IMG/VR virus record: IMGVR_UViG_3300042884_001120
Span: 90,361-154,360 of that record
Origin: a virus
Direction: 5' to 3' (one strand)
DNA length: 64,000 nt
The translations under genes and the position numbers were made by a program. Position 1 is the first letter of the stretch, and every line of letters starts with the position of its first letter. The notes under the pieces are model-generated. The model saw only the letters and a list, made by a program, of their open reading frames with translations, made no database searches and was not told where the DNA came from. Positions 9,661 to 17,684 of this stretch are shown here, piece by piece.

Positions 9661-10515
9661 TTAATTAAATCTTGGGGTTCTTACGTCAGATAGCTCGAAG
9701 TCAACGATTGCCGCCACTAACTTGCTATTCATTTTTTTATTTTCTGTTTCAGACAATCTAGAAACAGTCACCCTATCCACGTAAACCCAATCATTTTGTC
9801 CAGTACATAAATCAAAATAATTATAACTAGATAATCCAGATTTTAAATCTCCATATATATTATATGGTAATTTTTGCGGTGATACTAGTGGGAATGTTTT
9901 TCTAGCACTATCCGCCATAATAGAAATTGCACCATCTAGCGAATATATGTTCTCCGCCAAAATAACACACCTCATAGAACTCATCGTATTATCCTGCCCA
10001 CCAAAAGCAAATGGTTTATTTTGAATACTTGTATTCTTAAAGAATATACAGGGATATGGATCATCATTCCAAGCTAATGCACCAGTAACTCTAGTTACTT
10101 TTGGCATTGGATCATATCTTTTTTCAAATAGTAAGTTTTCTTCTTTTTCATCTGTATAGTACAGATTGAATTCCTTAAAAGAATAGGCAATAGATAAGTT
10201 TTGTAAATTTTGAGATACCGTATTATTAAATAACACTCTTCCTCTATTAAAATCTAAAGCAGTTCCACTTATCCCCCTAGGAATAAAAGTGCCATTTGAA
10301 AAAACGCCGCTAGGAATCAATGCGTTCTGTACACTAGTGTCTAGAACCCACTGCTTAAAAGGTGAGCCATAAATTGTATTTTGTGAAAAAGTTGGGTCTT
10401 GAGATAAATATAACTTACCACTAAAATTCTGAAAGGCCTCTCCCTTATAAAGCATTTCATGGTCTAACCATAAATAAAAACTAGATGTTAAACTATTTAA
10501 ATAAGTAGGTTTCAT
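9661..10515 (-). CDS. Neck or tail-terminator region virion protein
   Basis: 284 residues (MKPTYLNSLT...), aromatic- and beta-rich with no recognised domain. Its start overlaps the stop of the preceding gene by four bases (ATGA), indicating translational coupling. It belongs to the four-gene block between capsid and tail tube that usually encodes connector, stopper and tail-completion proteins. Confidence 0.55.
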   Translation of the reverse strand: MKPTYLNSLTSSFYLWLDHEMLYKGEAFQNFSGKLYLSQDPTFSQNTIYGSPFKQWVLDTSVQNALIPSGVFSNGTFIPRGISGTALDFNRGRVLFNNTVSQNLQNLSIAYSFKEFNLYYTDEKEENLLFEKRYDPMPKVTRVTGALAWNDDPYPCIFFKNTSIQNKPFAFGGQDNTMSSMRCVILAENIYSLDGAISIMADSARKTFPLVSPQKLPYNIYGDLKSGLSSYNYFDLCTGQNDWVYVDRVTVSRLSETENKKMNSKLVAAIVDFELSDVRTPRFN

Positions 10516-11090
10516 TTTAGTCTTTTTACGAAGTTTTCAAGCATACTAGAAAAGTATGGCACGGGCTTAAAACCCGTACTCCTTACACTTTTTTCGGATT
10601 GTGCTCCAGAGCCAGATCTTGATTTATTATATTTACCATAAAGATACTGACCCAAGCCAGATATTGATCTTTCTACATCATACAACCAACTCCTACCAGC
10701 CTCCCAAGGCATTTTAGTAACCGCTTCAAACTCTGACTTTGCAGGAATTTTAACGGCAAAAGTAAATATACCACTATCACTCGCCTTGAGGAATTTGCCC
10801 AATGTTATTTGACTTATTAGTTCACGAACTGGTTGTACGGGATTTGATTCTCTATTAAAACCTATAAATGAAAATAAATTTCCTATCCCACCCAAAGTGC
10901 CCGAAGAATTTGAAGTATCTGGGCCAGCCTGAATTTCCTTTGTAACTGGATGATCATTAAAGTCTTTTTGTAAATTGTTTTTATTTTCTGCAACAATTTT
11001 CTCTGCTTGTGTCTGTATATATGCCCTAAGTTCCTTATCGGAAAAAATTTCCCTATTAAGTTGCTTGAGATTTATCGTACCCTTTGCCAT
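10512..11090 (-). CDS. Neck/tail completion protein candidate
   Basis: 192 residues (MAKGTINLKQ...). A basic helical N-terminus is followed by a compact region around PWEAGRSWLYDVERSISG and a basic C-terminus. It abuts the next upstream gene with a one-base overlap. The length and the motif-poor mixed fold suit tail-completion proteins, but this is inferred from synteny. Confidence 0.5.
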   Translation of the reverse strand: MAKGTINLKQLNREIFSDKELRAYIQTQAEKIVAENKNNLQKDFNDHPVTKEIQAGPDTSNSSGTLGGIGNLFSFIGFNRESNPVQPVRELISQITLGKFLKASDSGIFTFAVKIPAKSEFEAVTKMPWEAGRSWLYDVERSISGLGQYLYGKYNKSRSGSGAQSEKSVRSTGFKPVPYFSSMLENFVKRLK

Positions 11091-11527
11091 TATAGTGACT
11101 CCTCTAAATATAAAGTATAGAAATCACCAGTAAATAGACCATGTGATTTACCTATTTTATTTGCACTAACTAAACTAAATGCCCTGCCATCTATTTCTAT
11201 TTTTTCCGCACCACTTATATAGGCAACAGCATCGGCCTGAACTTTGATTCTGCAAGTATTTCCAAGTATGTTTTCTCTTATATCTTTTTGGTCGTGTGTA
11301 ATAGCTTGGTCACTCCACTTTATGCGCGCATTAAAGATGCCACTTGATGGAACAAAAGACTGGTCAATATCTGGCTGTTCTTGATATAAAAAATTATAGT
11401 TTTGAGTTGTGGATATAATTGTCCTATTTGGTATTTTCCATACGATAATAGGCCTAGAAAAAGTATCATGTATATTAACAAATACTTGACTATATGCATT
11501 TTTTTCGCCCAGTGTTAATAAATCCAT
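11090..11527 (-). CDS. Head-tail connector (stopper) candidate
   Basis: 145 residues (MDLLTLGEKN...), a small beta-rich protein with phrases such as FNARIKWSDQ and IKVQADAVAYISG. Size, fold impression and position match head-closure or stopper proteins. No specific signature is visible. Confidence 0.5.
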   Translation of the reverse strand: MDLLTLGEKNAYSQVFVNIHDTFSRPIIVWKIPNRTIISTTQNYNFLYQEQPDIDQSFVPSSGIFNARIKWSDQAITHDQKDIRENILGNTCRIKVQADAVAYISGAEKIEIDGRAFSLVSANKIGKSHGLFTGDFYTLYLEESL

Positions 11528-11528
11528 A

Positions 11529-12068
11529 CTAATATAATTCCCTATAATAATTTCTATTATATTCTACAATAACATAATTATTTAAAGCCACTGTATCGTC
11601 CCCAACCACCTGATTTGGAGTAGCTTCATACTTTAGATACATTTTTACAGATTTATCTAAATTCTGCTTGGTGTCGGACGCAATACCCCTGAGAGTTTTA
11701 CTGACTTCATTTTTATTTACGCGACTTATTCTACTATCTCCCTCCGCAAGCGATGTCCAGTCTCCAGCCGCTGTGCTAGCGCTAATTGCCGTGTCTCTAG
11801 CCAGTTGTGAATAATAATTATATTCAAATACTAAAGAATAAATTGCTAACTCATTATTGCCCGGCTGTGGGGTTATTGCATATCCAGTTACCCCAGTTAC
11901 TCCAGTTATATATTCTGAAATATAATTTGTCCCAATTAGGTTATTTAGTTTACCTAAATTTGAATTATCCAACACCCATCCACTTACTCTACTTAAAGAA
12001 TAAGCGGTAGGTTCCCCAATCTGCCCATAAATACTATTTACAAAGTTGTCTAAATAATTATTGCTCAC
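11529..12068 (-). CDS. Head-tail adaptor candidate
   Basis: 179 residues with a GTG start (MSNNYLDNFV). Mostly helical, with a central segment NYYSQLARDTAISASTAAG and a VIVEYNRNYYREL terminus. It is the first gene of the neck block after the capsid-side genes, the usual site of the adaptor protein. A GTGTAAA motif lies 7 bases before the start codon. Confidence 0.5.
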   Translation of the reverse strand: MSNNYLDNFVNSIYGQIGEPTAYSLSRVSGWVLDNSNLGKLNNLIGTNYISEYITGVTGVTGYAITPQPGNNELAIYSLVFEYNYYSQLARDTAISASTAAGDWTSLAEGDSRISRVNKNEVSKTLRGIASDTKQNLDKSVKMYLKYEATPNQVVGDDTVALNNYVIVEYNRNYYRELY

Positions 12069-12075
12069 ATACTAT

Positions 12076-12082
12076 TTTACAC
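12076..12082 (-). promoter_or_regulatory. Late-type motif GTGTAAA
   Basis: Minus-strand GTGTAAA followed by AATAGTAT and then the GTG start of the neck adaptor gene. Spacing is so short that the transcript would be leaderless or nearly so. Confidence 0.45.
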
Positions 12083-12097
12083 ATAATATCGTTGCAA

Positions 12098-12472
12098 TCA
12101 CGCACCTTCTCTAAGTATCTTTTGCGCTCTTTGGTTAATATCGTTAATTGTCTTAGATAGCCCACCAATATCGTGTGGAGTCATACGAGTATTCCAGCGT
12201 TCAAATTCCGTACATAGCCTTGAAATTAAAACCCTGCGATCTTCTATTGGAACTAATCCAATTTTATAGGCATGAGTCTGCAAATCTGTTTGATTCATTT
12301 CGGAAATCTGATTTTTATAATCTTCTATATTTGTAACTGAATACAAGGACAAGCACTCACCCATAATCGAATCTAAAGAACCAGCAATCTGAACTTGTGG
12401 TTTCTCATCGCACTTTCCATCTAGTTGTGCCTGTTTATCTAGTTTTACGGAGTTCTTTTTAGTTTTGCTCAT
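12098..12472 (-). CDS. Small head-region protein, unknown
   Basis: 124 residues if translation starts at MSKTKKNSVK; an ATG 11 codons further upstream is possible but would add an odd Ile/Asn-rich stretch. The protein has a basic N-terminus and a helical C-terminal half (YKIGLVPIEDRRVLISRLC). It sits between the capsid terminator and the neck block. Function unknown. Confidence 0.55.
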   Translation of the reverse strand: MSKTKKNSVKLDKQAQLDGKCDEKPQVQIAGSLDSIMGECLSLYSVTNIEDYKNQISEMNQTDLQTHAYKIGLVPIEDRRVLISRLCTEFERWNTRMTPHDIGGLSKTINDINQRAQKILREGA

Positions 12473-12520
12473 ATATATTATTAACTGATTAATATTAATT
12501 ATCAATTTTAATTACAAAAG

Positions 12521-12548
12521 AAAAAGCCGCCATTTCTGGCGGCTTTTC
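12521..12548 (-). terminator. Rho-independent terminator after major capsid gene
   Basis: GCCGCC and GGCGGC form a stem around ATTTCT, flanked by an A-run on one side and a T-run on the other, so it could act on both strands. It lies 23 bases past the capsid stop codon. Confidence 0.85.
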
Positions 12549-12570
12549 TTTGATAGTTGTTTAAGTCTTA

Positions 12571-13680
12571 TTAGACGATTAAACCGCAAACTGCACGAGC
12601 GTCAGTTACTACACGGCCCTCTTCAACATAACTGTAGAAGCCAACCTTCTGACTGCGAGCTAGGAACTGGTCATCAGGAAGAACCTTAACCTGTCCACGT
12701 GTCTCACTCTGGATGGAAACTGGGCGTAAGAAAGCGTTACGTGTGGAATCCACACCAACGATTACCTGACTTGTGGATCCATTGAAAGTACTTCCACCGT
12801 AGGAAGTTCCACCAGCGAAGGCGGCGAATAGATCGTTGTACTTACGTCCAACACCTAGTTCTAGTAACTCATGGATTGTAACACCAAAGATCTCACTTGT
12901 TCCAGCACTGCGATAGATTTCCTCACGGATACTATCAGGTAGTGCAATGGCTGTGTTACTCTGTGTGGATCCAGTAGAACCAGTACGAGTATTCATTGGC
13001 TGATAAGCAAACCCACGGATCTGCTCCTTGACCTCTGGACTTACGAATAAGTCTGTTAGACCACGACTCTGTAGTGCGGAAGGTGTTCCACCAGTGTAGG
13101 CGGCATTCAATCTACGAACTAGTGTCCATAGCTTGTTCATGTCGTCTAGCTGATATGTACCAGCTGTTCCAGTGCGGATGATGTGCTTCTGGGACTGAGT
13201 AGAAGCCTCGGCAAGAGCCTTAAGGACAACTGCCCACGCATTACGCTCCTGCTTAACAAGAAGCTCGTTGGCCATACGCTCTAATCCAGCTGCAACAACG
13301 TCTAAACGTGCTCTGCGGACATAACGCTTCTCCATGGAGATTGCGCTATCTAAGCGATATGTACTAACCTTCATCTCCTGAGTGCCCTGTACGAAGTTAG
13401 TTGGTAGGCCACCACCGACTGTCTGACTCCAGACACTAATGGTTCCTTCCTGTGCTCCATAGTATAGATCTAGAGGGATTGATGGAGAATCATCTTCATC
13501 AAACTCAATATCACGATAAATAGCGCTAGCAGTACCAGTCTGTAGTAGCACTTGCTGAACTACCTGACTAATGAAAGCTGCGAAAGCTTCCTGAGCCTCT
13601 AGGGCTGTTGATTTATTGTCCGAGGCAAGAGCCTTGATTAGCTCAACCTGTTCTGGATTTTTTTCGAATTGGATTTTCAT
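12571..13680 (-). CDS. Major capsid protein
   Basis: 369 residues (MKIQFEKNPE...). The organisation is that of an HK97-fold capsid subunit: a helical N-arm to about residue 60, a region with DLYYGAQEGTISVW, a long spine-helix region (VVAAGLERMANELLVKQERNAW), and a C-terminal domain ending RAVCGLIV. It lies downstream of the protease/scaffold and decoration genes and is isolated by a strong terminator, as expected for the most abundant virion protein. No Shine-Dalgarno is visible; the leader is A/T only. Confidence 0.85.
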   Translation of the reverse strand: MKIQFEKNPEQVELIKALASDNKSTALEAQEAFAAFISQVVQQVLLQTGTASAIYRDIEFDEDDSPSIPLDLYYGAQEGTISVWSQTVGGGLPTNFVQGTQEMKVSTYRLDSAISMEKRYVRRARLDVVAAGLERMANELLVKQERNAWAVVLKALAEASTQSQKHIIRTGTAGTYQLDDMNKLWTLVRRLNAAYTGGTPSALQSRGLTDLFVSPEVKEQIRGFAYQPMNTRTGSTGSTQSNTAIALPDSIREEIYRSAGTSEIFGVTIHELLELGVGRKYNDLFAAFAGGTSYGGSTFNGSTSQVIVGVDSTRNAFLRPVSIQSETRGQVKVLPDDQFLARSQKVGFYSYVEEGRVVTDARAVCGLIV

Positions 13681-13699
13681 ATTTTTAAATTTTTAGATA

Positions 13700-14236
13700 T
13701 TATAGCTCGATTTTTAGAAGAGCGAAACCTTCGTCATTCTTAGGGCCAAGGAACTTACCTACAGTTGCATTACCATAAGTAACAACCTTGATCTCGCCAT
13801 TTCCGGAATCGGAAACTGCTGCTCCACTGCCGAAAGCTGGTGTTCCAACGACGGGGCCAACTAGTACAACACCCTTTGTTAGAATTGGGGCTGCCTGTCC
13901 ACTAATAATTACGTCCATTTCAGCGGCCTTACGGGGCTTAAATAGAAGTTTTTCGCCATTTTCATCAACGCTACGAACGTCCTTTAGAAGAAGACCAACA
14001 ATCTGGCCCTTTGCTGCGCCAGATGGTGCTGGAGAAACTGTCCAAGGAACTCCTAGGTGGGATGAAACGCTATTTCCAAATACGGAAATGTTATCAACTA
14101 AAGTTGAATCTTTGAGGTTAATACCCTGTCCATCGGCTACGACGACAGTGCCCTTATCGACACTTGCGCCAGAGACAGCGAATAGGTTAATAACATCGTG
14201 TTCACTATAATCACGGAATGGTTTTAAGTTACTCAT
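13700..14236 (-). CDS. Capsid decoration/stabilisation protein
   Basis: 178 residues (MSNLKPFRDY...), Gly/Val/Ala-rich and beta-dominated, with HDVINLFAVSG near the N-terminus and repeated short loops. It lies 19 bases upstream of the capsid gene in the same transcript. Genes of this size between scaffold and capsid genes normally encode head decoration proteins. The call is moderately supported. Confidence 0.65.
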   Translation of the reverse strand: MSNLKPFRDYSEHDVINLFAVSGASVDKGTVVVADGQGINLKDSTLVDNISVFGNSVSSHLGVPWTVSPAPSGAAKGQIVGLLLKDVRSVDENGEKLLFKPRKAAEMDVIISGQAAPILTKGVVLVGPVVGTPAFGSGAAVSDSGNGEIKVVTYGNATVGKFLGPKNDEGFALLKIEL

Positions 14237-14267
14237 ATGTTTTTGTTTAAATTTTTGTTAGATATAA

Positions 14268-15980
14268 TTATCTATTGATCTTTACACTATTTTTATTGAA
14301 AGCGGCACTTATTTTTTCAACTAAGCTAATTTCTTGTGTGCTAGATGTGTTTGGGATGATTTGTTTCTCTTCTTTTACCGAAGAAACAATCTCTTCAACA
14401 GACTTCTCTTCTGATGGAGACTCTTCGGTTTCTACAACAACAGCTTCTTCAGCGACCTCTTTGGCGGGAGCTTCAACAGCAGCTTCTTCCTCAACGGTAC
14501 TAGCAACTACTTCTACTGTTTTATTTGTTTTTTTCTTAGCGGAAGCGATTGTGCTGAATTTGTTATACCACTTCTCGAAAGCCTCGTCATTCTCGATAGC
14601 ATGTAAATCTTCTGCAATAATTTCACGATCCTCGTTGGATAGATTAAACTCTTCATCAACAAGCGACATACGACGCTGGAAAGTTGCTTCAATTTCCTGA
14701 GCCTTGATAGCGTCCTGCATGGAATTGAATTCTTCTTTAAGCTTTTCGCTCTCAGTCTTCATCGCTTCTATCTCGCCCTTAAGCATGTTAACTTTTTCTT
14801 CGGCATTAACTAGTGCGTTATCTTTTTCTTCTACTTTGGATTGCCAATCTTTTGAAAGGTCAGCAATACTATTAGAAATAAATTCACGAACTGCGCTTGC
14901 AGAAACTTCCTTAATGGAATCTTCTGTGATGTCTTCAATCTTATTAATTTGCATAGTACTTTTTACATCATAATTATCACAAGGGACACTTTTTTTATTA
15001 ATTTCATTCTCTTGATTTTCATTTTTATTATTAGCGTCTTCTTCTACTATCTCAATTTCTTGCTTATCATAGGAAATAACTACACCCTTAACTTCCGCTG
15101 CCGGGTTGTTAGTGAAGCCTATTCCTAATGGCAATACTGTTCCTTGTAGATTCAGTAAAAGTAAATTACCGTCCTCATCTGAACCCTTTCCACCAAAGAC
15201 TCTTAAAGAATCTTTTATTTTTAAAATTTCTTCCTCATCGTCTATTATATAGGCTTCAGCCAAATTCTTGCTTCCTTTAGCTATATTAAACTCGTTAAAA
15301 CCAAGCTCCCAACTAGCACTAACCGATAGATAGTCTGTAGAGCTTGGGTCACTGCTCTTAACAAGTTCTTCCGCAAACTCTGGATTAACAATTTTCCATA
15401 CATAGCCAGAAAGAACTACGTTGAAAGGTTCTTTACTTGCAGATACCTGTTCAAGAGTTAATGGATTGCTAGTACCAAATTCACTAAAACCATAACCAGT
15501 ACAAAAACCTACAACAGTTTTTCTATTATGTTCAATATTAAAAGGCTTATTAACAAAATTTTCAACCATAGCTAGTGCTACTTCTGTACTAATTATATGA
15601 CCATTTTTGTTACCACGATTTACAACAAATGCGTCAAAAGCTACGCCCATTAAGTCTTTATTTATATCCAAATCAACTTTTTGTGGCAGATATGATTTTA
15701 ATTGATCAATAGATGCTACAGCTAAATACTTATCTTCCTCAAATGGAACCATTGCCTGTACTATAATGCCATCAAACTTTACTTGGTATTTAAATTTATC
15801 CATGTTAAAATTTACACTGTCTGCCTGAATATGCGCAATATTTTTTAATTTACGATTTACTAATAATTCATTATTTGCATTATTTGCAAATTCAAATGCA
15901 CATAAATTAGTTTTACTACCGGGCCTGTATTCTAGATCAGAATAATCGAAACCTGTTTGCGCTTTTTCTTCTATTATCAT
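14268..15980 (-). CDS. Prohead protease fused to scaffold
   Basis: 570 residues. The first 300 resemble a phage capsid-maturation serine protease: FNIEHNRKTVVGF (candidate catalytic His) followed about 60 residues later by DYLSVSASWELGF (candidate Ser). Residues from about 360 form a scaffold-like part: a charged coiled coil (ALVNAEEKVNMLKGEIE), a Glu/Ala/Val low-complexity stretch, and a C-terminal helix LVEKISAAFNKN suited to capsid binding. No separate scaffold gene is seen, so fusion of both activities is likely. Catalytic assignments are inference. Confidence 0.75.
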   Translation of the reverse strand: MIIEEKAQTGFDYSDLEYRPGSKTNLCAFEFANNANNELLVNRKLKNIAHIQADSVNFNMDKFKYQVKFDGIIVQAMVPFEEDKYLAVASIDQLKSYLPQKVDLDINKDLMGVAFDAFVVNRGNKNGHIISTEVALAMVENFVNKPFNIEHNRKTVVGFCTGYGFSEFGTSNPLTLEQVSASKEPFNVVLSGYVWKIVNPEFAEELVKSSDPSSTDYLSVSASWELGFNEFNIAKGSKNLAEAYIIDDEEEILKIKDSLRVFGGKGSDEDGNLLLLNLQGTVLPLGIGFTNNPAAEVKGVVISYDKQEIEIVEEDANNKNENQENEINKKSVPCDNYDVKSTMQINKIEDITEDSIKEVSASAVREFISNSIADLSKDWQSKVEEKDNALVNAEEKVNMLKGEIEAMKTESEKLKEEFNSMQDAIKAQEIEATFQRRMSLVDEEFNLSNEDREIIAEDLHAIENDEAFEKWYNKFSTIASAKKKTNKTVEVVASTVEEEAAVEAPAKEVAEEAVVVETEESPSEEKSVEEIVSSVKEEKQIIPNTSSTQEISLVEKISAAFNKNSVKINR

Positions 15981-16016
15981 ATATTTATATTATAAATTTT
16001 TACAAATAAAAACAAA

Positions 16017-16631
16017 TTAATTTATACAGGAAAGGATTAAATTTGACTCTGCATCGCGTCTTTCCAATAGGCCATCTAGCCCCCTGTCCTTCCATATACG
16101 TTTCATTTTTTGAAACTCAAGGGCAATACTTCTATAATCCTTTTTCGGCACAAGGATTTTTATTTCCCTCATTTCCCTACGACTATCACCAGTTAAGCTA
16201 GACCCACGGTTAAAAACTAATGAGACAATTGCACCATACGCATTATCACATAGCTTATCTAGTTCTGGGAAAGCTCTTTCGGCAAGCTTGGCAAACTTAG
16301 GCCAAATAAGATCATTAAAAATATCTACAGCTTGATCCCAAGTTATAATTATACCACTATTTTTATATTGATTTGTATACTCCTTACCGGCTAGCCCCTT
16401 TTTGCCAGACGCGCCTTTAACAATGTCTAATTGCTTTTTAGGTAAAAAATTAAATATCTTTTCTAGCTCTGCGGGAGTATAGTAACCACAATCCACTCCT
16501 ATACCAAGCGTCATGCCGCTTGCGCCACCGGGCCACGTTGGCTTGGCTAAAAACCTATCGTAATACGACTTACCACCCCCTACTTCGTACTTCAATATTA
16601 AATCTAGTGCTTTTGGTGAAGGTTTTTTCAT
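16017..16631 (-). CDS. Endolysin, lysozyme-like muramidase
   Basis: 204 residues. LILKYEVGGGKSYYD carries the candidate catalytic Glu (residue 16), and SGMTLGIGVDCGYY matches the glycine-rich motif of phage lysozymes (Thr/Gly/Asp region). A helical C-terminal lobe follows. No signal peptide is present, so release should need the holin encoded directly upstream. Its ATG overlaps the holin stop by four bases, indicating coupled translation. The role is degradation of the peptidoglycan glycan backbone at lysis. Confidence 0.8.
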   Translation of the reverse strand: MKKPSPKALDLILKYEVGGGKSYYDRFLAKPTWPGGASGMTLGIGVDCGYYTPAELEKIFNFLPKKQLDIVKGASGKKGLAGKEYTNQYKNSGIIITWDQAVDIFNDLIWPKFAKLAERAFPELDKLCDNAYGAIVSLVFNRGSSLTGDSRREMREIKILVPKKDYRSIALEFQKMKRIWKDRGLDGLLERRDAESNLILSCIN

Positions 16632-17065
16632 ATTAATATCTCAGAAATATCGTAATCATCTTCTTTTGTATTATGCGTCAGAATAACTTCTTTCTTTTCA
16701 ACCACAATCTCTCCCCTTACCTCTGCATTAGAAGCACTGTTATATTTTAAATCAACAACAGCTTCAACACCAAGGTACGAAGCAATGATAATGGCAAATA
16801 TTTCTATAGTTTTAGAAAATAAGGTAACAAAGGCCGCCACATGTTCAGGCATTCTTATTGCAAGAAGTATTGCAACACTAGAATAATATAAAGCAGCTAA
16901 CATTAATATTGAGGTAAATATAACAAAGAATTTTTTTGAAGAAAGATGGTTAGTCTCTTCCATTTTTTGTTTTAAATAATCAGGAGTATTTGGGGGCACC
17001 TTACCATTTTGTAGAAAAGCGCTAGCCGACCTTGCAATACCCGTAATATTTTCAAATAAGCGCAT
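16628..17065 (-). CDS. Holin candidate
   Basis: 145 residues with two hydrophobic helices, about 46-70 (FFVIFTSILMLAALYYSSVA) and 84-104 (TIEIFAIIIASYLGVEAVV). A soluble N-terminus and an acidic C-terminus flank them. Position between the spanin candidate and the endolysin makes holin the best reading; the primary sequence itself is not diagnostic. Confidence 0.65.
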   Translation of the reverse strand: MRLFENITGIARSASAFLQNGKVPPNTPDYLKQKMEETNHLSSKKFFVIFTSILMLAALYYSSVAILLAIRMPEHVAAFVTLFSKTIEIFAIIIASYLGVEAVVDLKYNSASNAEVRGEIVVEKKEVILTHNTKEDDYDISEILI

Positions 17066-17066
17066 A

Positions 17067-17651
17067 TTAAAATAATCTAAATCCGCTATTCATTCTAATA
17101 TAGATATATCCACCAATTGCTGCAATAAGAACTGCAATAATAATATTTCTCCAAAGTATAGCTAAGTCTTTCTCTAGCAATTTCTTTTGCATAACATTAA
17201 GATCCCTTACCATCTTATTTTGCATTTCCTGTTGCTTTGTACGTTCAGCATCAAACTCACTTCTAGCCCTTGTTAAAATTTCATTATCTTTCTTTAATTG
17301 AACAGCAATATCTTTATCCTTTAACAGGTTATCATATTCTGTGGAGTTAACTACTACTACTTTATCACTTTTATACTGCTCTGGAACAATTACAATTCTC
17401 TGTTTTGAATCATTTACCTGTATAGGATTTTGATAAATAGCACTAATTCCAATTCTTTTTTTAGGTGGATTAATTAACTTTACAGTTTCGTTAATATAAC
17501 TTTCAGCTAAATCAATTCTAGCCAAATCAATAGAATCTTTGGTAGCATAAACAGATTGGCTTACTGCCTCTGTTTGCTTTTCGGTATAAACTGTACAGCC
17601 ACTTAGTACAAATATACTTAATATAATTAATATATTAAATGCTATTCTCAT
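17067..17651 (-). CDS. Unimolecular spanin (u-spanin) candidate
   Basis: 194 residues with both ends membrane-targeted. A lipoprotein signal peptide ends in the lipobox LSGC (Cys19), and a C-terminal transmembrane helix covers about 168-188 (IIIAVLIAAIGGYIYI). Between them lie a beta-like segment and a charged coiled coil (about 105-165). This is the known layout of u-spanins such as T1 gp11, which bridge the outer and inner membranes. The next genes downstream are holin and endolysin, completing a lysis cassette. The host is therefore expected to be diderm. Confidence 0.7.
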   Translation of the reverse strand: MRIAFNILIILSIFVLSGCTVYTEKQTEAVSQSVYATKDSIDLARIDLAESYINETVKLINPPKKRIGISAIYQNPIQVNDSKQRIVIVPEQYKSDKVVVVNSTEYDNLLKDKDIAVQLKKDNEILTRARSEFDAERTKQQEMQNKMVRDLNVMQKKLLEKDLAILWRNIIIAVLIAAIGGYIYIRMNSGFRLF

Positions 17652-17658
17652 ATTATGA

Positions 17659-17665
17659 TTTACAC
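17659..17665 (-). promoter_or_regulatory. Late-type motif GTGTAAA
   Basis: GTGTAAA lies 7 bases before the spanin start codon (GTGTAAATCATAATATG on the minus strand), which could give the lysis genes their own late promoter. Confidence 0.45.
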
Positions 17666-17684
17666 ATAATATTAATAACTTTAA

